The notes under the pieces were generated by a model. The model was given only the letters and a program-made list of their open reading frames with translations. It did no database searches and had not been told where the DNA came from. The translations under genes and the position numbers were made by a program. From Cryobacterium sp. SO2 (GTDB lineage Bacteria > Actinomycetota > Actinomycetes > Actinomycetales > Microbacteriaceae), in NCBI RefSeq assembly GCF_026151165.2, contig NZ_CP117849.1:558001-622000 (forward strand): DNA of 64,000 nucleotides, read 5' to 3'. This document shows positions 25,224 through 36,200 of this stretch, in pieces (the first letter of the stretch is position 1; each line of letters starts with the position of its first letter).

Positions 25224-25321
25224 ACGGCGTCGCCAAAAACGGATGACCGCCCTACCTCGCCGACCACTAACATGAGTTCGCGGCGACCACCTCTGCGGTC
25301 CCTCATTAGACAGGGACCCGA

Positions 25322-28300
25322 ATGAACCTTCGTGCCGTTGCACTCACCGCGATCACCGCGCTCGCCCTCTCCCTTGGCTGGCCGGGAGTTGCTCTCGCCG
25401 CGCCGATCGGCGGGCCCACGGCAACCGTGGTCATGAATGACACCTCGCTGATCGTCAATGAAACGTCGACGGTCACGTTCGTGTTCTCCGAGGCCGTGAG
25501 CGACTTCGAAAACAATGACCTCATTGTCGAGAACGGCACCCTGTCCGAGGTCACCCGGTCCGACATCGGCATCAACTGGTCGGCCACCTTCACACCGACC
25601 GTCGGCACTACCGACGCCACCAACCGGATCACCCTCGACCTCGAAGGGGTCGTAACCGGTGACGACACCGCGGGCACCGGCGTGACCTACTCGAACAACT
25701 ACGCGATAGACACCCAGCGCCCCACCGCCACCATCGTGCTCGACAACACCGCGTTGACGGACGGGACCACCTCGCTGGTCACGATCACGTTCGCTGAGGC
25801 CGTCGTCGGCTTCAACGACCTCGATCTCGTCTTAGGCACGGACGGTTCCCTGTCGGGCGTGGTCTCGACTGACGGCGGCACCACTTGGACGGCCACTTTC
25901 AGGCCGATGAGCAACCGCGAGGACGTGACCAACACCATCTCACTCAACGGTGCGGGCGTGACCGACCTATCCGGCAACGCCGGCACCGGCACGTTCACCT
26001 CCGCAAACTTCATGGTCGACACCCTGCGGCCTACGGGGAACATCGTCGTGGCCGACGGTCTCCTCATAGCCGGTGAGACCTCGCTCGTCACGCTCACCTT
26101 CTCCGAAGCGGTCACCGGTTTCGACAACTCCGACCTCACCGTCGAGAATGGCTCGCTCAGTCCGGTTGCGTCGGCCGACGGCGGCATCACCTGGACGGCG
26201 ACGTTCACGCCCACCAGCGGCGTGACCGACACCGCCAACCTCTTCGCCCTCTCCCTTTACGGGGTCAGCGACCTGTCCGGCAACACCGGCCAAGACACGG
26301 TCAACTCGGCGAACTACGCGATCGACACCGTGCGTCCCACGGCGAGCGTCGTCATAGACGCCAGCGCCCTCCACGTGGACGAGACCTCGGCCGTCACCAT
26401 CACGTTCTCCGAGGCTGTCACCGGTTTCGACAACGCCGACCTCACCGTCGAGAACGGCTCCCTGACTGCCGTGACGTCCACGGATGGCGGCCTCACCTGG
26501 ACGGCGACGCTCACGCCCACGAGCGGCGTTACCGACGCCACCAACCTGATCACTCTTGGCCTTGCCGGTGTCACCGGCGCCTCGGGTAACGCGGGCACCG
26601 GCTCCGCCGTATCGAGCAATTTCCGGGTTCTCACAGAGCGCCCCACGGCGACCGTCGTGGTTGCCGACGACGCGCTCGGCGTCGGTGAGTCGACGACCGT
26701 CACCATCACGTTCCCGGTGGCCGTGACCGACTTCACCACAACCGATATCTCCTTTCCGAACGCCTCCCTCACCCGGTTGCGGTCGCTCGACCGCGGTGTC
26801 ACGTGGACGGCCACCTTGACCGCGACGAGCGGCGTCACCGATGCCTCCAACGTGGTCACGGTCGACCTCACCGGCGTCTGGGCGGCGACCTCCGGCAACC
26901 AGGGCGTCGGCTCGGCCGTCTCCAACAACTACGCCGTCGACACCGTGCGCCCCACGGCCACTGTGCTGGTGGACGACACCGCCCTCGCCGCGGGGGAGAC
27001 CTCGTCGGTCACGATCACGTTCTCCGAACCCGTCACCGGCTTCGACAACACCGACCTCACCGCCGCGAACGGCACCCTCTCCGACGTGGAGTCGTCCGAT
27101 GGCGGCCTCACCTGGACGGCGACGCTCACGCCCACGAGCGCCGTCACCGACACCACCAACGTGATCACTCTCGCCCTCACCGGTGTCAGCGACGCGGCGG
27201 CTAATGCGGGCACCGGCTCCGCCGACTCGAACAACTACCAGGTCGCCACGGTGCGCCCCACGGCCACCGTCGTGGTGGCCGACGACACACTCGCCCTCGG
27301 CGAGACATCGAGCCTCACCATCACGTTCTCCACGGCCGTGACCGGCCTCACCACGGACGACATCTCGTACCCGAAGGTCAGCCTGTCCGGGCTGGGCTCG
27401 TCAGACGGCGGCATCACCTGGACGGCCACGTTGACCCCGAAGAGAGAAACAACCGACACCACCAATGTGATCACGGTCGACCTCACCGGCGTCAGGGAAG
27501 CCTCCGGCAACACGGGCTTCGGCACGGCGGCATCCAACAACTACATCGTCGACACCGATCGCCCCTCGGCGAGCGTGGTGCTGGCTGACACGTCGTTCAC
27601 CGTGGGGGAGACCTCGACCGTGACGATCACGTTCTCCGAAGCCGTCACCGGTTTCGACAACGCCGACCTCACGGCGGGCAACGGCACGCTCTCAGAGGTC
27701 AGCTCCACCGACGGCGGCCTCACCTGGACAGCGACCTTCACCCCGACGGATGACGTCACCGCAGGCGTCAACACCGTCCTACTGCTGCGCACCGGCGTGA
27801 CCGACCTGGCCGGTAACACCGGCGCCGGCAAGGCCGGCTCGGCCAACTACATGGTCGACACCCAGCGTCCCACGGCGAGCGTTGTCGTCGACGAGGAGAC
27901 GCTCACCGTCGGGGCCACGTCGCTCATCACGATCACCTTCTCCGAAGCCGTGACCGGGTTCACCTTCGCCGGCCTCACCGTCGGCAACGGCACCGTGTCG
28001 GATCTGACTTCCGCCGATGGCGGCACCACCTACACGGCCACCCTGACCCCGGCCGACGGCGTCACCCAAGCAGCCAACCTGATCGCGCTCGACCTCACCG
28101 GTGTCACGGATGCTGCCGGCAACACGGGTTCCGGTGTCGCCGACTCGAACAGCTACGTCGTCGACACCGAGAGCCCCACGGCCACCGTGGTGCTGGGCGC
28201 CACCGTGTTGCTCTCCGGGGAAACCGCCTCCGTCACGGTCACCTTCTCCGAAGCCGTGCCCGGCCTGAGCGCCGCCGACCTCACGGTCGCCAACGGCACC

Positions 28301-29818
28301 ATCTCCGGCCTGGCCTCCGCCGACAGCGGCACCACCTACACGGGCACATTCACCCCCACAGCCGGCATCACCGTGGCGTCCAACCTCATCACCCTCGACC
28401 TCGCCGGCATCACGGATGCCGCCGGCAACGCGGGGTCCGGCTCGGCCGACTCGGCCAACTACGCCATCGACACCGAACGCCCCACGGCCATCGTCGTCTT
28501 GGCGCAGACAGAGCTCGCCGCCGGGGAGTCCTCGCCGGTTACGGTCACATTCTCCGAAGCCGTCACCGGTTTTGACAACGCCGACCTCACGGTCGCGAAC
28601 GGCGTGCTCTCCGACGTCAGTTCCACCGACGGCGGCCTCACCTTCATGGCGACATTCACCCCCGCGGACGACGTCACCGCAGCCATGAACGTCATCACGC
28701 TGGATCAAACCGGCGTGAGCGACCAGGCCGGCAACACGGGCAGCGGCACGGTCGGCTCCGCGAACTACGCGGTCGACACCGCTCTCCCCACGGCCACCGT
28801 GGTCGTGGCCGACGACACCCTCACCCTCGGTGACACCTCGCTGGTCACGATTACCTTCTCCGAAGCCGTCACCGGGCTCACCGTCGCCGACCTCACCATC
28901 GCCAACGCCCGCGTCTCCAATGGCACCGGTGCCGGCGTAAGCTCCGACGACGGCGGCACCACCTGGACGGGCACGCTCACCCCGATGAGCGCCACCATCG
29001 CGGCGGCCAACCTGATCACCCTCGACCTCGCCGGCGTCACGGATGCTGCCGGCAATGCGGGTTCCGGCACCATCGACTCCAACAGCTACGCCATCGACAC
29101 CATGAGCACGCCGACCCCGGAACCGACCCCCACGCCGGCCCCGACCCCTGAGCCGAGCGCACCTCCCACCCCCACGCCCAGCTCAACGCCGACCCCCACT
29201 GCTCCGACTTCCACCCCGGAGCCCAGCGCAACGCCGAAGCCCACCGCGACCCCGACGCCTCCCACACCCGTCGAGCCCACCCCAACCCCGGAGCCGACTA
29301 CCGAGCCGACCCCGACTCCCACGGCGCCCTCCGAGAACGCCCCGAAGCCGACCGCGATGCCGGTCGCCCCCGACGAGACCGAGGTGACGCCGGCCACCGA
29401 AGGCAAGATCTCGTTGAGCGCGGGCACCGTGGCGCCGGGCGACCCGGTCACGATCTCGGGCCTGGTGCCCAATCAGTGGTACTTCACCTGGTTCTTCTCC
29501 ACCCCAACGCCCACGGCCTGGCAGCTCGCCTCCGCCGCCGGAACGGTTGACATCACGGTGCCGGCCAGTCTGCCCGCGGGCAACCACCGCGTCATCGTGC
29601 AGGACGCCGCGGGTGACGTCTACGGCTGGGCTGCCGTCACTGTGCAGTCTGAGCTGTCGCCAGCAACTCCGACGCCGACGGTGCAGCCGCACGGCGGCCT
29701 CGCACAGACCGGCATCGACGCCGGCACGTTGGTGGCTGCCGCCGGGGCGCTCCTGCTGGCCGGTCTGCTCATGGGCGGGTTCACCCTCCGCCGGCGCCGT
29801 CGAGGCGAGTCGGTCTAG
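25322..29818 (+). CDS. Giant Ig-like repeat surface protein with LAQTG anchor
   Basis: 1498 residues. A signal peptide (about residues 1-27, ending VALAA) is followed by 12 tandem Ig-like modules of about 102 residues each. A typical module begins RPTATVVVADDTL, contains VTITFSEAVTGFDNADLTV and TDGGLTWTATLTP, and ends VTDAAGNTGSG with SNNYAVDT; this is the Big_12 type of bacterial Ig domain. A Pro/Thr/Glu-rich wall-spanning stretch (about 29100-29380), a further small beta domain, and the sorting signal LAQTG (29699-29713) with a hydrophobic segment and RRRRRG tail complete it. LAXTG is the class E sortase signal of high-GC actinobacteria. Role: probably an adhesin or surface stalk. Nearly identical modules invite recombination. 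ATG is preceded by CAGGGA. Confidence 0.9.
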   Translation: MNLRAVALTAITALALSLGWPGVALAAPIGGPTATVVMNDTSLIVNETSTVTFVFSEAVSDFENNDLIVENGTLSEVTRSDIGINWSATFTPTVGTTDATNRITLDLEGVVTGDDTAGTGVTYSNNYAIDTQRPTATIVLDNTALTDGTTSLVTITFAEAVVGFNDLDLVLGTDGSLSGVVSTDGGTTWTATFRPMSNREDVTNTISLNGAGVTDLSGNAGTGTFTSANFMVDTLRPTGNIVVADGLLIAGETSLVTLTFSEAVTGFDNSDLTVENGSLSPVASADGGITWTATFTPTSGVTDTANLFALSLYGVSDLSGNTGQDTVNSANYAIDTVRPTASVVIDASALHVDETSAVTITFSEAVTGFDNADLTVENGSLTAVTSTDGGLTWTATLTPTSGVTDATNLITLGLAGVTGASGNAGTGSAVSSNFRVLTERPTATVVVADDALGVGESTTVTITFPVAVTDFTTTDISFPNASLTRLRSLDRGVTWTATLTATSGVTDASNVVTVDLTGVWAATSGNQGVGSAVSNNYAVDTVRPTATVLVDDTALAAGETSSVTITFSEPVTGFDNTDLTAANGTLSDVESSDGGLTWTATLTPTSAVTDTTNVITLALTGVSDAAANAGTGSADSNNYQVATVRPTATVVVADDTLALGETSSLTITFSTAVTGLTTDDISYPKVSLSGLGSSDGGITWTATLTPKRETTDTTNVITVDLTGVREASGNTGFGTAASNNYIVDTDRPSASVVLADTSFTVGETSTVTITFSEAVTGFDNADLTAGNGTLSEVSSTDGGLTWTATFTPTDDVTAGVNTVLLLRTGVTDLAGNTGAGKAGSANYMVDTQRPTASVVVDEETLTVGATSLITITFSEAVTGFTFAGLTVGNGTVSDLTSADGGTTYTATLTPADGVTQAANLIALDLTGVTDAAGNTGSGVADSNSYVVDTESPTATVVLGATVLLSGETASVTVTFSEAVPGLSAADLTVANGTISGLASADSGTTYTGTFTPTAGITVASNLITLDLAGITDAAGNAGSGSADSANYAIDTERPTAIVVLAQTELAAGESSPVTVTFSEAVTGFDNADLTVANGVLSDVSSTDGGLTFMATFTPADDVTAAMNVITLDQTGVSDQAGNTGSGTVGSANYAVDTALPTATVVVADDTLTLGDTSLVTITFSEAVTGLTVADLTIANARVSNGTGAGVSSDDGGTTWTGTLTPMSATIAAANLITLDLAGVTDAAGNAGSGTIDSNSYAIDTMSTPTPEPTPTPAPTPEPSAPPTPTPSSTPTPTAPTSTPEPSATPKPTATPTPPTPVEPTPTPEPTTEPTPTPTAPSENAPKPTAMPVAPDETEVTPATEGKISLSAGTVAPGDPVTISGLVPNQWYFTWFFSTPTPTAWQLASAAGTVDITVPASLPAGNHRVIVQDAAGDVYGWAAVTVQSELSPATPTPTVQPHGGLAQTGIDAGTLVAAAGALLLAGLLMGGFTLRRRRRGESV
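25415..29100 (+). repeat. 12 tandem ~306-bp Ig-like coding modules
   Basis: Module boundaries recur at 306-base steps in the most regular part (for example 26929, 27235, 27541, 27847), with small length changes elsewhere. Protein-level similarity between modules is high, while the DNA differs mostly at third positions, which points to old duplication with continued selection on the protein. Confidence 0.9.
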
Positions 29819-29859
29819 CCGCCCACCAACAGGCGGCCCGCAGCAACGCCCCCAACCCC

Positions 29860-30035
29860 GCTGGTCGAGCCTGACGAGACCCCGCGACCTGACCCGTGAA
29901 TCCAACAAGCAGGCGCGACCCACACGCACGTCACAAGGTCTCGACAAGCTCGACCAGCGATTGGGCACGAACCACACGCCCGTCGCGACCGTACCTGCGG
30001 AACGCCCCACCCCGCTGGTCGAGCCTGTCGAGACC
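29860..30035. repeat. Palindromic GCTGGTCG repeats after the adhesin gene
   Basis: An arm at 29860-29881 (GCTGGTCGAGCCTGACGAGA) has its inverse at 29937-29958 (GGTCTCGACAAGCTCGACCA), and a further direct copy lies at 30014-30035. They make up most of the 409-base gap before the next gene, together with the promoter region at 30157; no gene is supported in it. Confidence 0.85.
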
Positions 30036-30156
30036 CCCGTGACACAGCGCCGGCGTGCGTTCATTTGTAGTTTGCGAATCAATATGCGACACCGGTTCGG
30101 GCCCCATTCCACCCCTGCATTGGGGCGGAAACTCGACCAATCCTGATAGTCCGCTC

Positions 30157-30179
30157 ACAATAAGCTGAGCCTGCATTTC
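30157..30179 (+). promoter_or_regulatory. Conserved leader/promoter element of the Trp-Trp repeat protein genes, copy 1
   Basis: The element starts ACAATAAGCTGAGCC and ends GCATTTC; 22 of its 23 bases recur at 36768-36790 before the paralogous gene. TAAGCT at 30161-30166 fits a -10 box, which would give a leader of about 55 nt. Confidence 0.6.
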
Positions 30180-30227
30180 CTGACTGGGGAGTCATCACTC
30201 TGCATTGTTGTAATCCTGGGGGCACTT

Positions 30228-33200
30228 GTGCTGGCTTTTCGATCGCTGTTCGCTGTGTCCGCATTGCCGAATCCGGGGAACCGCCGCGGCACCCGCGCCT
30301 CGCTGGCCACGCTCCTCGTCGCCGGCCTCGTCGGCGGCCTGCTCGCGGTGAACCCGCTTGTCGCCAGCACCCCGGCCCAGGCCGACACCGATCCGGCCAG
30401 CACCATCAGCGGCACCGTCAGCGGCGACGGAGTCAACGGCGCCCAGGCTGAACCACTGCCCGACACTTTGGTGTACATCACCGACGAGAACGGGGACTGG
30501 CTCGATTCCGGTTACACCGACGAGACAGGCCACTTCGAGGTCACCAACGTGCCCCAGGGCACCTACACGATCCAGTTCCAGCCCTCCAACGAGGAGTTCG
30601 CCGGCGAATGGTGGAACGACCAGGCCACCCAGGAGACTGCCACCTACTTCGAGCTCGGCTCCGACAATTCCGGCTTCGACGCCACCCTGGCCCGCGGCGC
30701 GAAGATCAGCGGCACCGTTCTCGCTGAAGGCAGCCCCGCCACCGCGCTCTCCGACGTCTATGTCTCGGCGTTCGACGCCGCCGGCAACAGCTGGGGCGGC
30801 GGAACCAACGAAGCCGGTGAGTACACAATCAGCGGCCTGCCCGCTGGCGAGTACACCCTGCGGTTCGCGGACAATGGCGCGACCCACCTCTCCGAGTGGT
30901 GGAACGACCAGCCGACCCGGGAAACCGCCGAGAGCGTCACCGTCGCCAGCGGCGAAACCCTCACCGGCCGCGACGCTGCCCTCGCCCTGGCCGGCAGCAT
31001 CAGCGGGCAGGTCACCGACGATAACGGCGCCCCGATCGCCTACACCGACATCTACGCATTCTTCGCCGACGGCAACTGGGGCGGCAACGCCCTGACCGAC
31101 GCCGACGGCCGTTACACGCTCACAGGCCTCGTGCCCGGTTCCTACGCCCTGCAGTTCCTCGACCAGGGCGACCGCGTCAACGAGTGGTGGAACGACAAAC
31201 TCACCCAAGAAACCGCCACCCTCATCGACGTCATTGACGGCACCCCCATCACCGGCATCGACGCCCAGCTGGCCGAAGGCGCCACCGTGAGCGGCCGGGT
31301 CACGAGCGACACCCGCGACGGCGAGGCTATCTCCGGGGTCAACGTGTCGGCCTTCCAGGTCGACGCCAACGGCAACCTCGGCGACATCTGGTCTGGGTAC
31401 ACGGATGCGCAGGGCCGCTACTCCATCCCCGGCCTCGCCGCCGGAAACTACACACTGCGCTTCACCTCCTGGGGCACCAGCGACATCTCGGAATGGTGGG
31501 ACAACAAGCCCACCCAGTACACCGCCACCACCTTCGCGGTCGCCGCTGGCGCCACGGTCACCGGCAAGGACGCCGGCCTCACCGCCGGTGCCACCCTCAC
31601 CGGTCAGGTCGTGGCCGACGACGACGGTACCCCCGTGTCCACCGGCTGGGTGGAGGCCCTCGCCGCCGATGGGCACCAGGTTCTGTCCGTCAGCACCGAC
31701 GAATCCGGCAACTACAGCCTGACCGGCCTGCCCGCGGGCGAGTACGTCCTCACCTTCTCCGACTACAACCAGCGGTATACCCAGGAGTGGTGGAACAACC
31801 AGACCAGCTTCGAGTCCGCCCAGCACATCACCGTGGCCGCCGGCGCCACCATCACCGACCTCAATGCCGGTCTCGCGCTCGGCGGGTCGATTACGGGCTC
31901 CCTCTCGGTGCAGGGCGGCGGCGCTTCCGCCCTTGAAGACGCCATGGTGGAGGTCTACACCGCCGCCGGCGACTCCGTCACCTCCGTGAGCGTCGACGAG
32001 AACGCCCACTACTCGATCACCGGCCTGCCCACGGGCGACTACACCCTGCGGTTCTCGGCCGACCAGTCCGGGGCGTTCAGCGAGTGGTGGAACAACCAGC
32101 CCAGCCAGGAGACCGCGCAGACCGTGGCCGTCACCTCCGGCCAGGTGACCACCGGCATCGATGCCGTCCTCGAGCAGTCGGCCAGCATCAGCGGCACCGT
32201 CATCGGCGAGGACTCCGCCGGCCTCACCGACACCCGCGTGCGGGTCTACGACGCCGACGGCGCATCCGTGAGCACGGCATACACCGACAACGAGGGCCAC
32301 TACACCGTCAACGGCATGCGCGCCGGCTCCTACACGCTGCGCTTCTACGCCCCCAACGACAGCAACTACCTCGCCGAGTGGTGGAACGACAAGACCACGC
32401 AGGAATCCGCTGACTTCATCGAGCTCAGCACCGCCGAGAAGCACACCGGCGCCGACGCCACCCTGGCCGTGGGCGGCAGCGTCTCCGGCCGTCTCACCAG
32501 CGAGACCACCGGCGCCGCCATCCCGCAGGGCGACGTCTACCTGTACGACAGCAACGAAAACAACGTCGGCTATACCAGCGTGAACGAGAACGGCGAGTAC
32601 ACCATCAAGGGCTTGGCCGCCGGCAGCTACACCCTGCAGTTCAACGCCAGCGGCAACTTCCTGCGCGAGTGGTACGACGACCAGCCGGACCAGTCCACGG
32701 CCACCACCTTCACCGTCGGAGCCGGCCAGGCCGTCACCGGCAAGAACGCCGCCCTCGCCCCCGGCGCCACCATCAGCGGCACCGTCACCGGCGGCGGCGC
32801 CCCGCTGGGCGACGTCAGCGTGTCCCTGTCCGGCCCCGACTTCCAGTACTCCAACTACGCCACCACGGATGCCCAGGGTCGCTTCTCCCTGATCGGCCTC
32901 CCGGCCGGCTCCTACACTCTGCAGTTCAGCCCCGACCTGGGCAACTGGGTGTCCGAGTGGTACAACAACCAGGCCAGCTCGAACACCGCCGAGCAGGTTG
33001 TGGTCGCCGCTGGCGAGGCCGTCAGCGGCATCACCGCCGACCTTGCCCCCGGGGCGAGCATCGCCGGCACCGTGACCGGTGACACCGGGAAGGCTCTGGC
33101 CTCCGTGCAGGTCAGCGCCCAGAACCGCTCCGGTTCGATCTCCGCCTCGGCCACCACCGATCTCACCGGCGCGTATTCCATCACGGGCCTGCCGGCGGGT

Positions 33201-36200
33201 AACTACACCCTCCAGTTCTGGGACGGCAACACCGGCTACGCCACCCAGTGGTGGAACAACCAGCCCTCCAGCACCACAGCCGAGTACTTCGCCGTGGCGG
33301 CCGCCGGCGCCGTCACCGGCAAGGATGCCGTACTCACTCTCGGCGCCACCATCACCGGAACCGTCGCGGTCGACGGCGGCGGCGACCCGTCCGCGGTCCG
33401 GGTGTACGCCTACACGCCCGACGGCACCTCCGCCCGGTCGGCGTCCGTCGATGCCGCCGGCACCTACAGCCTCACCTCCCTCGCCCCGGGCAGCTACACG
33501 CTGGAGTTTTCCTCCTGGCGGGGCGTGGCGCTTGGCGAGTGGTGGAACAACCAGCCCAACCGCGAGTCGGCCACGGCCATCACGGTCACCAGCGGCCAAA
33601 CCGTCAGCGGCATCAGCCCCGAACTCGCCAAGGCCGCCACCATCAGCGGCACCGTCACCGGTGCCGGCTCGCCCGGCGCCAACCTGGCCGGCGTGCAGGT
33701 GACCGCCTACGCCGTCAACGGCTGGCAGGTCGCCTCGGCGACCACCGACGGCGCCGGCGCGTACACGATCAGCGGCCTTGCCGCAGGCGACTACAACCTG
33801 CAGTTCGTCGCCATCAAGTCCAACTTCCTCACCGAATGGTGGAACGACCAGCCCACCCAGAGCGACTCGGCCACCATCACGGTGACCGGCGGGCAGGCCG
33901 TCACCGGCAAGAACGCAGTGCTCGCCGCATCCGCGTCGATCAGCGGCAGCGTGAAGGGCGCCGGTGCCACCACCGTCAACCTGCGCGACGTCTCGGTCAC
34001 CGCCGTGCCGCTCAACCCCGGCCAGACCGTGCAGTACGCCTCGGCCTTCACCGACGCGAACGGCAACTACACGATCCGTGGTCTGCGCGCCGGCTCCTAC
34101 TCCCTGCAGTTCAGTCCTTCGAGTGACCAGGATTACCTGGGCGAGTACTGGAACGACGCCGACTCCTCGGAGGCCGCGTCCTACTTCTCCGTCGGCGACG
34201 AACAGGTCGTCACGGGCAAGGACGCCGTTCTCGCCCCAGGCGCCTCGCTCAGCGGCTCGGTGGTGGGCGACCTGCCGGCCGGGGCGTCGCTGGACGACGT
34301 CTTCATCGAGGTGCACCGGCCCAACGGCGACTATGCCGGCTACGGGATGACCGACGCGGACGGACACTTCACCGTGCACGGCCTGCGCCCGGGTAGCTAC
34401 ACGCTGCAGTACAGCGTCTACGGCGTCGGCACCCAGGCGATGGAGTGGTGGAACGACCAGCCCACCCAGGAGACCGCCACAACGGTGACCCTCTCCGCCG
34501 GCCAGAAGCAGACCGGTCTCGATGTCGACTTCTCAGCCCGCGCCCTCACCACCACGCCCACCCCCACCATCACCGGCGTCCGCCAGGTGGGCAACACCCT
34601 CACCGCCACCCCCGGCACCTGGGCGCCTGCCCCCGTCACCCTGGCCTACCAGTGGCTCCGGGCTGGCGTCGCCATCCCGGGCGCCACCGCCAGCACCTAC
34701 CCGCTCGTCGCCGCCGACGCGGGCGCCGCCCTCACGGTGTCGGTCACCGGATCCAAGTCCGGGTACACCGCCGTCACCACCGAGAGCGCCAGCATCACGG
34801 TCGACAAGGTCTTCACCACCACTCCGGCGCCCACCATCTCGGGCGACACCACCGTGGGCCAGATCCTCACCGCCACCAGTGGCAGCTGGGCCCCCGTGCC
34901 CGGCACGCTCGGCTACCAGTGGCTGCGCAACGGCACCGCCATCTCCGGCGCCACGGCGAGCAGCTACACGCTCGCCGCCGCGGATGCCGGCACGGCGCTC
35001 ACCGTGACGGTCACGGCCGCCAAGCCCGGCTACAGCACCGCCACGCAGACCAGTGCCGCCACCGCGGCGATCACCGGCCTGCTCACCGCCACCCCGGTGC
35101 CCGGCATCCGCGGCACCGCCACGGTGGGTCAGACCCTCACGGTCACCACCGGCACCTGGGCGCCGGCCACGGTAGGCCTCGCCTACCAGTGGTCGCGCGG
35201 CGCCACAGCCATCACCGGGGCCACCGCGGCCAGCTACACGGTCACGGCCGAGGACGCCGGCAGCACCCTCAGTGTCACCGTCACCGGCTCCAAGGCCGGG
35301 TACATCACCGTGGCCAAGGCCAGCGCGGCCACGGCCGTGGTCACCGGCGGCATCCTCACCGCCACTCCCGTGCCCACCCTCGCCGGCACCACCACCGTGG
35401 GCCAAACCCTCACCGCCGCCGCCGGCACCTGGGCACCAGCCCCGGTCACCCTCGGCTACCAGTGGCTGCGCTCCGGCACGGCCATTTCGGGAGCCACCGC
35501 GAGCACCTACACGCTCGTCACCGCCGACGCCGGCAAGACCCTCACGGTGACGGTCACCGGCACCAAGGCCGGCTTCACCACCGTGGCCACCACCAGCGCG
35601 GCCACCGCCGCGATCGCCCAGCCACTCACCGCGACCCCGGTGCCCACCATCACCGGCACAGTCAAGGTGGGCCAGATCCTCACCGCCACCGCGGGCACCT
35701 GGTCGCCGGCCACGGTCACCCTCAAGTACCAGTGGTCCCGAGCAGGCACCGCCATCACCGGCGCCACCGCCAGCACCTACACGCCGGTCACGGCGGATGC
35801 CGGCGCCACGCTCACGGTCACGGTCACCGGGTCCAAGTCCGGTTACGTCACCGTGGCCAAGGCCAGCGCCGCCACGGCTATGGTCACCGGCGGCGTGCTC
35901 ACCGCCCCGGCGTCCACTGTCACCGGCACCACCACGGTGGGCCAGACCCTCACCGCCAAGGCCGGCACCTGGACTCCGGCCACGGTCACGCTCGGCTACC
36001 AGTGGCTGCGCTCCGGCACCGCCATCAGCGGGGCCACGGCGAGCACCTACAAGCTCGTCGCGGCCGACGCCGGCAAGAGCATCACGGTGAAGGTCACCGG
36101 CACCAAGAGCGGCTTCACCACGGTGGCCAAGACCAGCGTGGCCACCGCCGCGGTCACCCAGTCGCTCACCGCCACCCCCACGCCCACCATCACGGGCACC

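Noticed and set aside
30195..34379. Very long open frame on the minus strand opposite the Trp-Trp repeat gene
   Set aside because: Its translation is Gly/Val/Gly-Asp low complexity with the same period as the sense repeats; it mirrors codon bias of the plus-strand gene and has no recognisable domain or ribosome-binding site.
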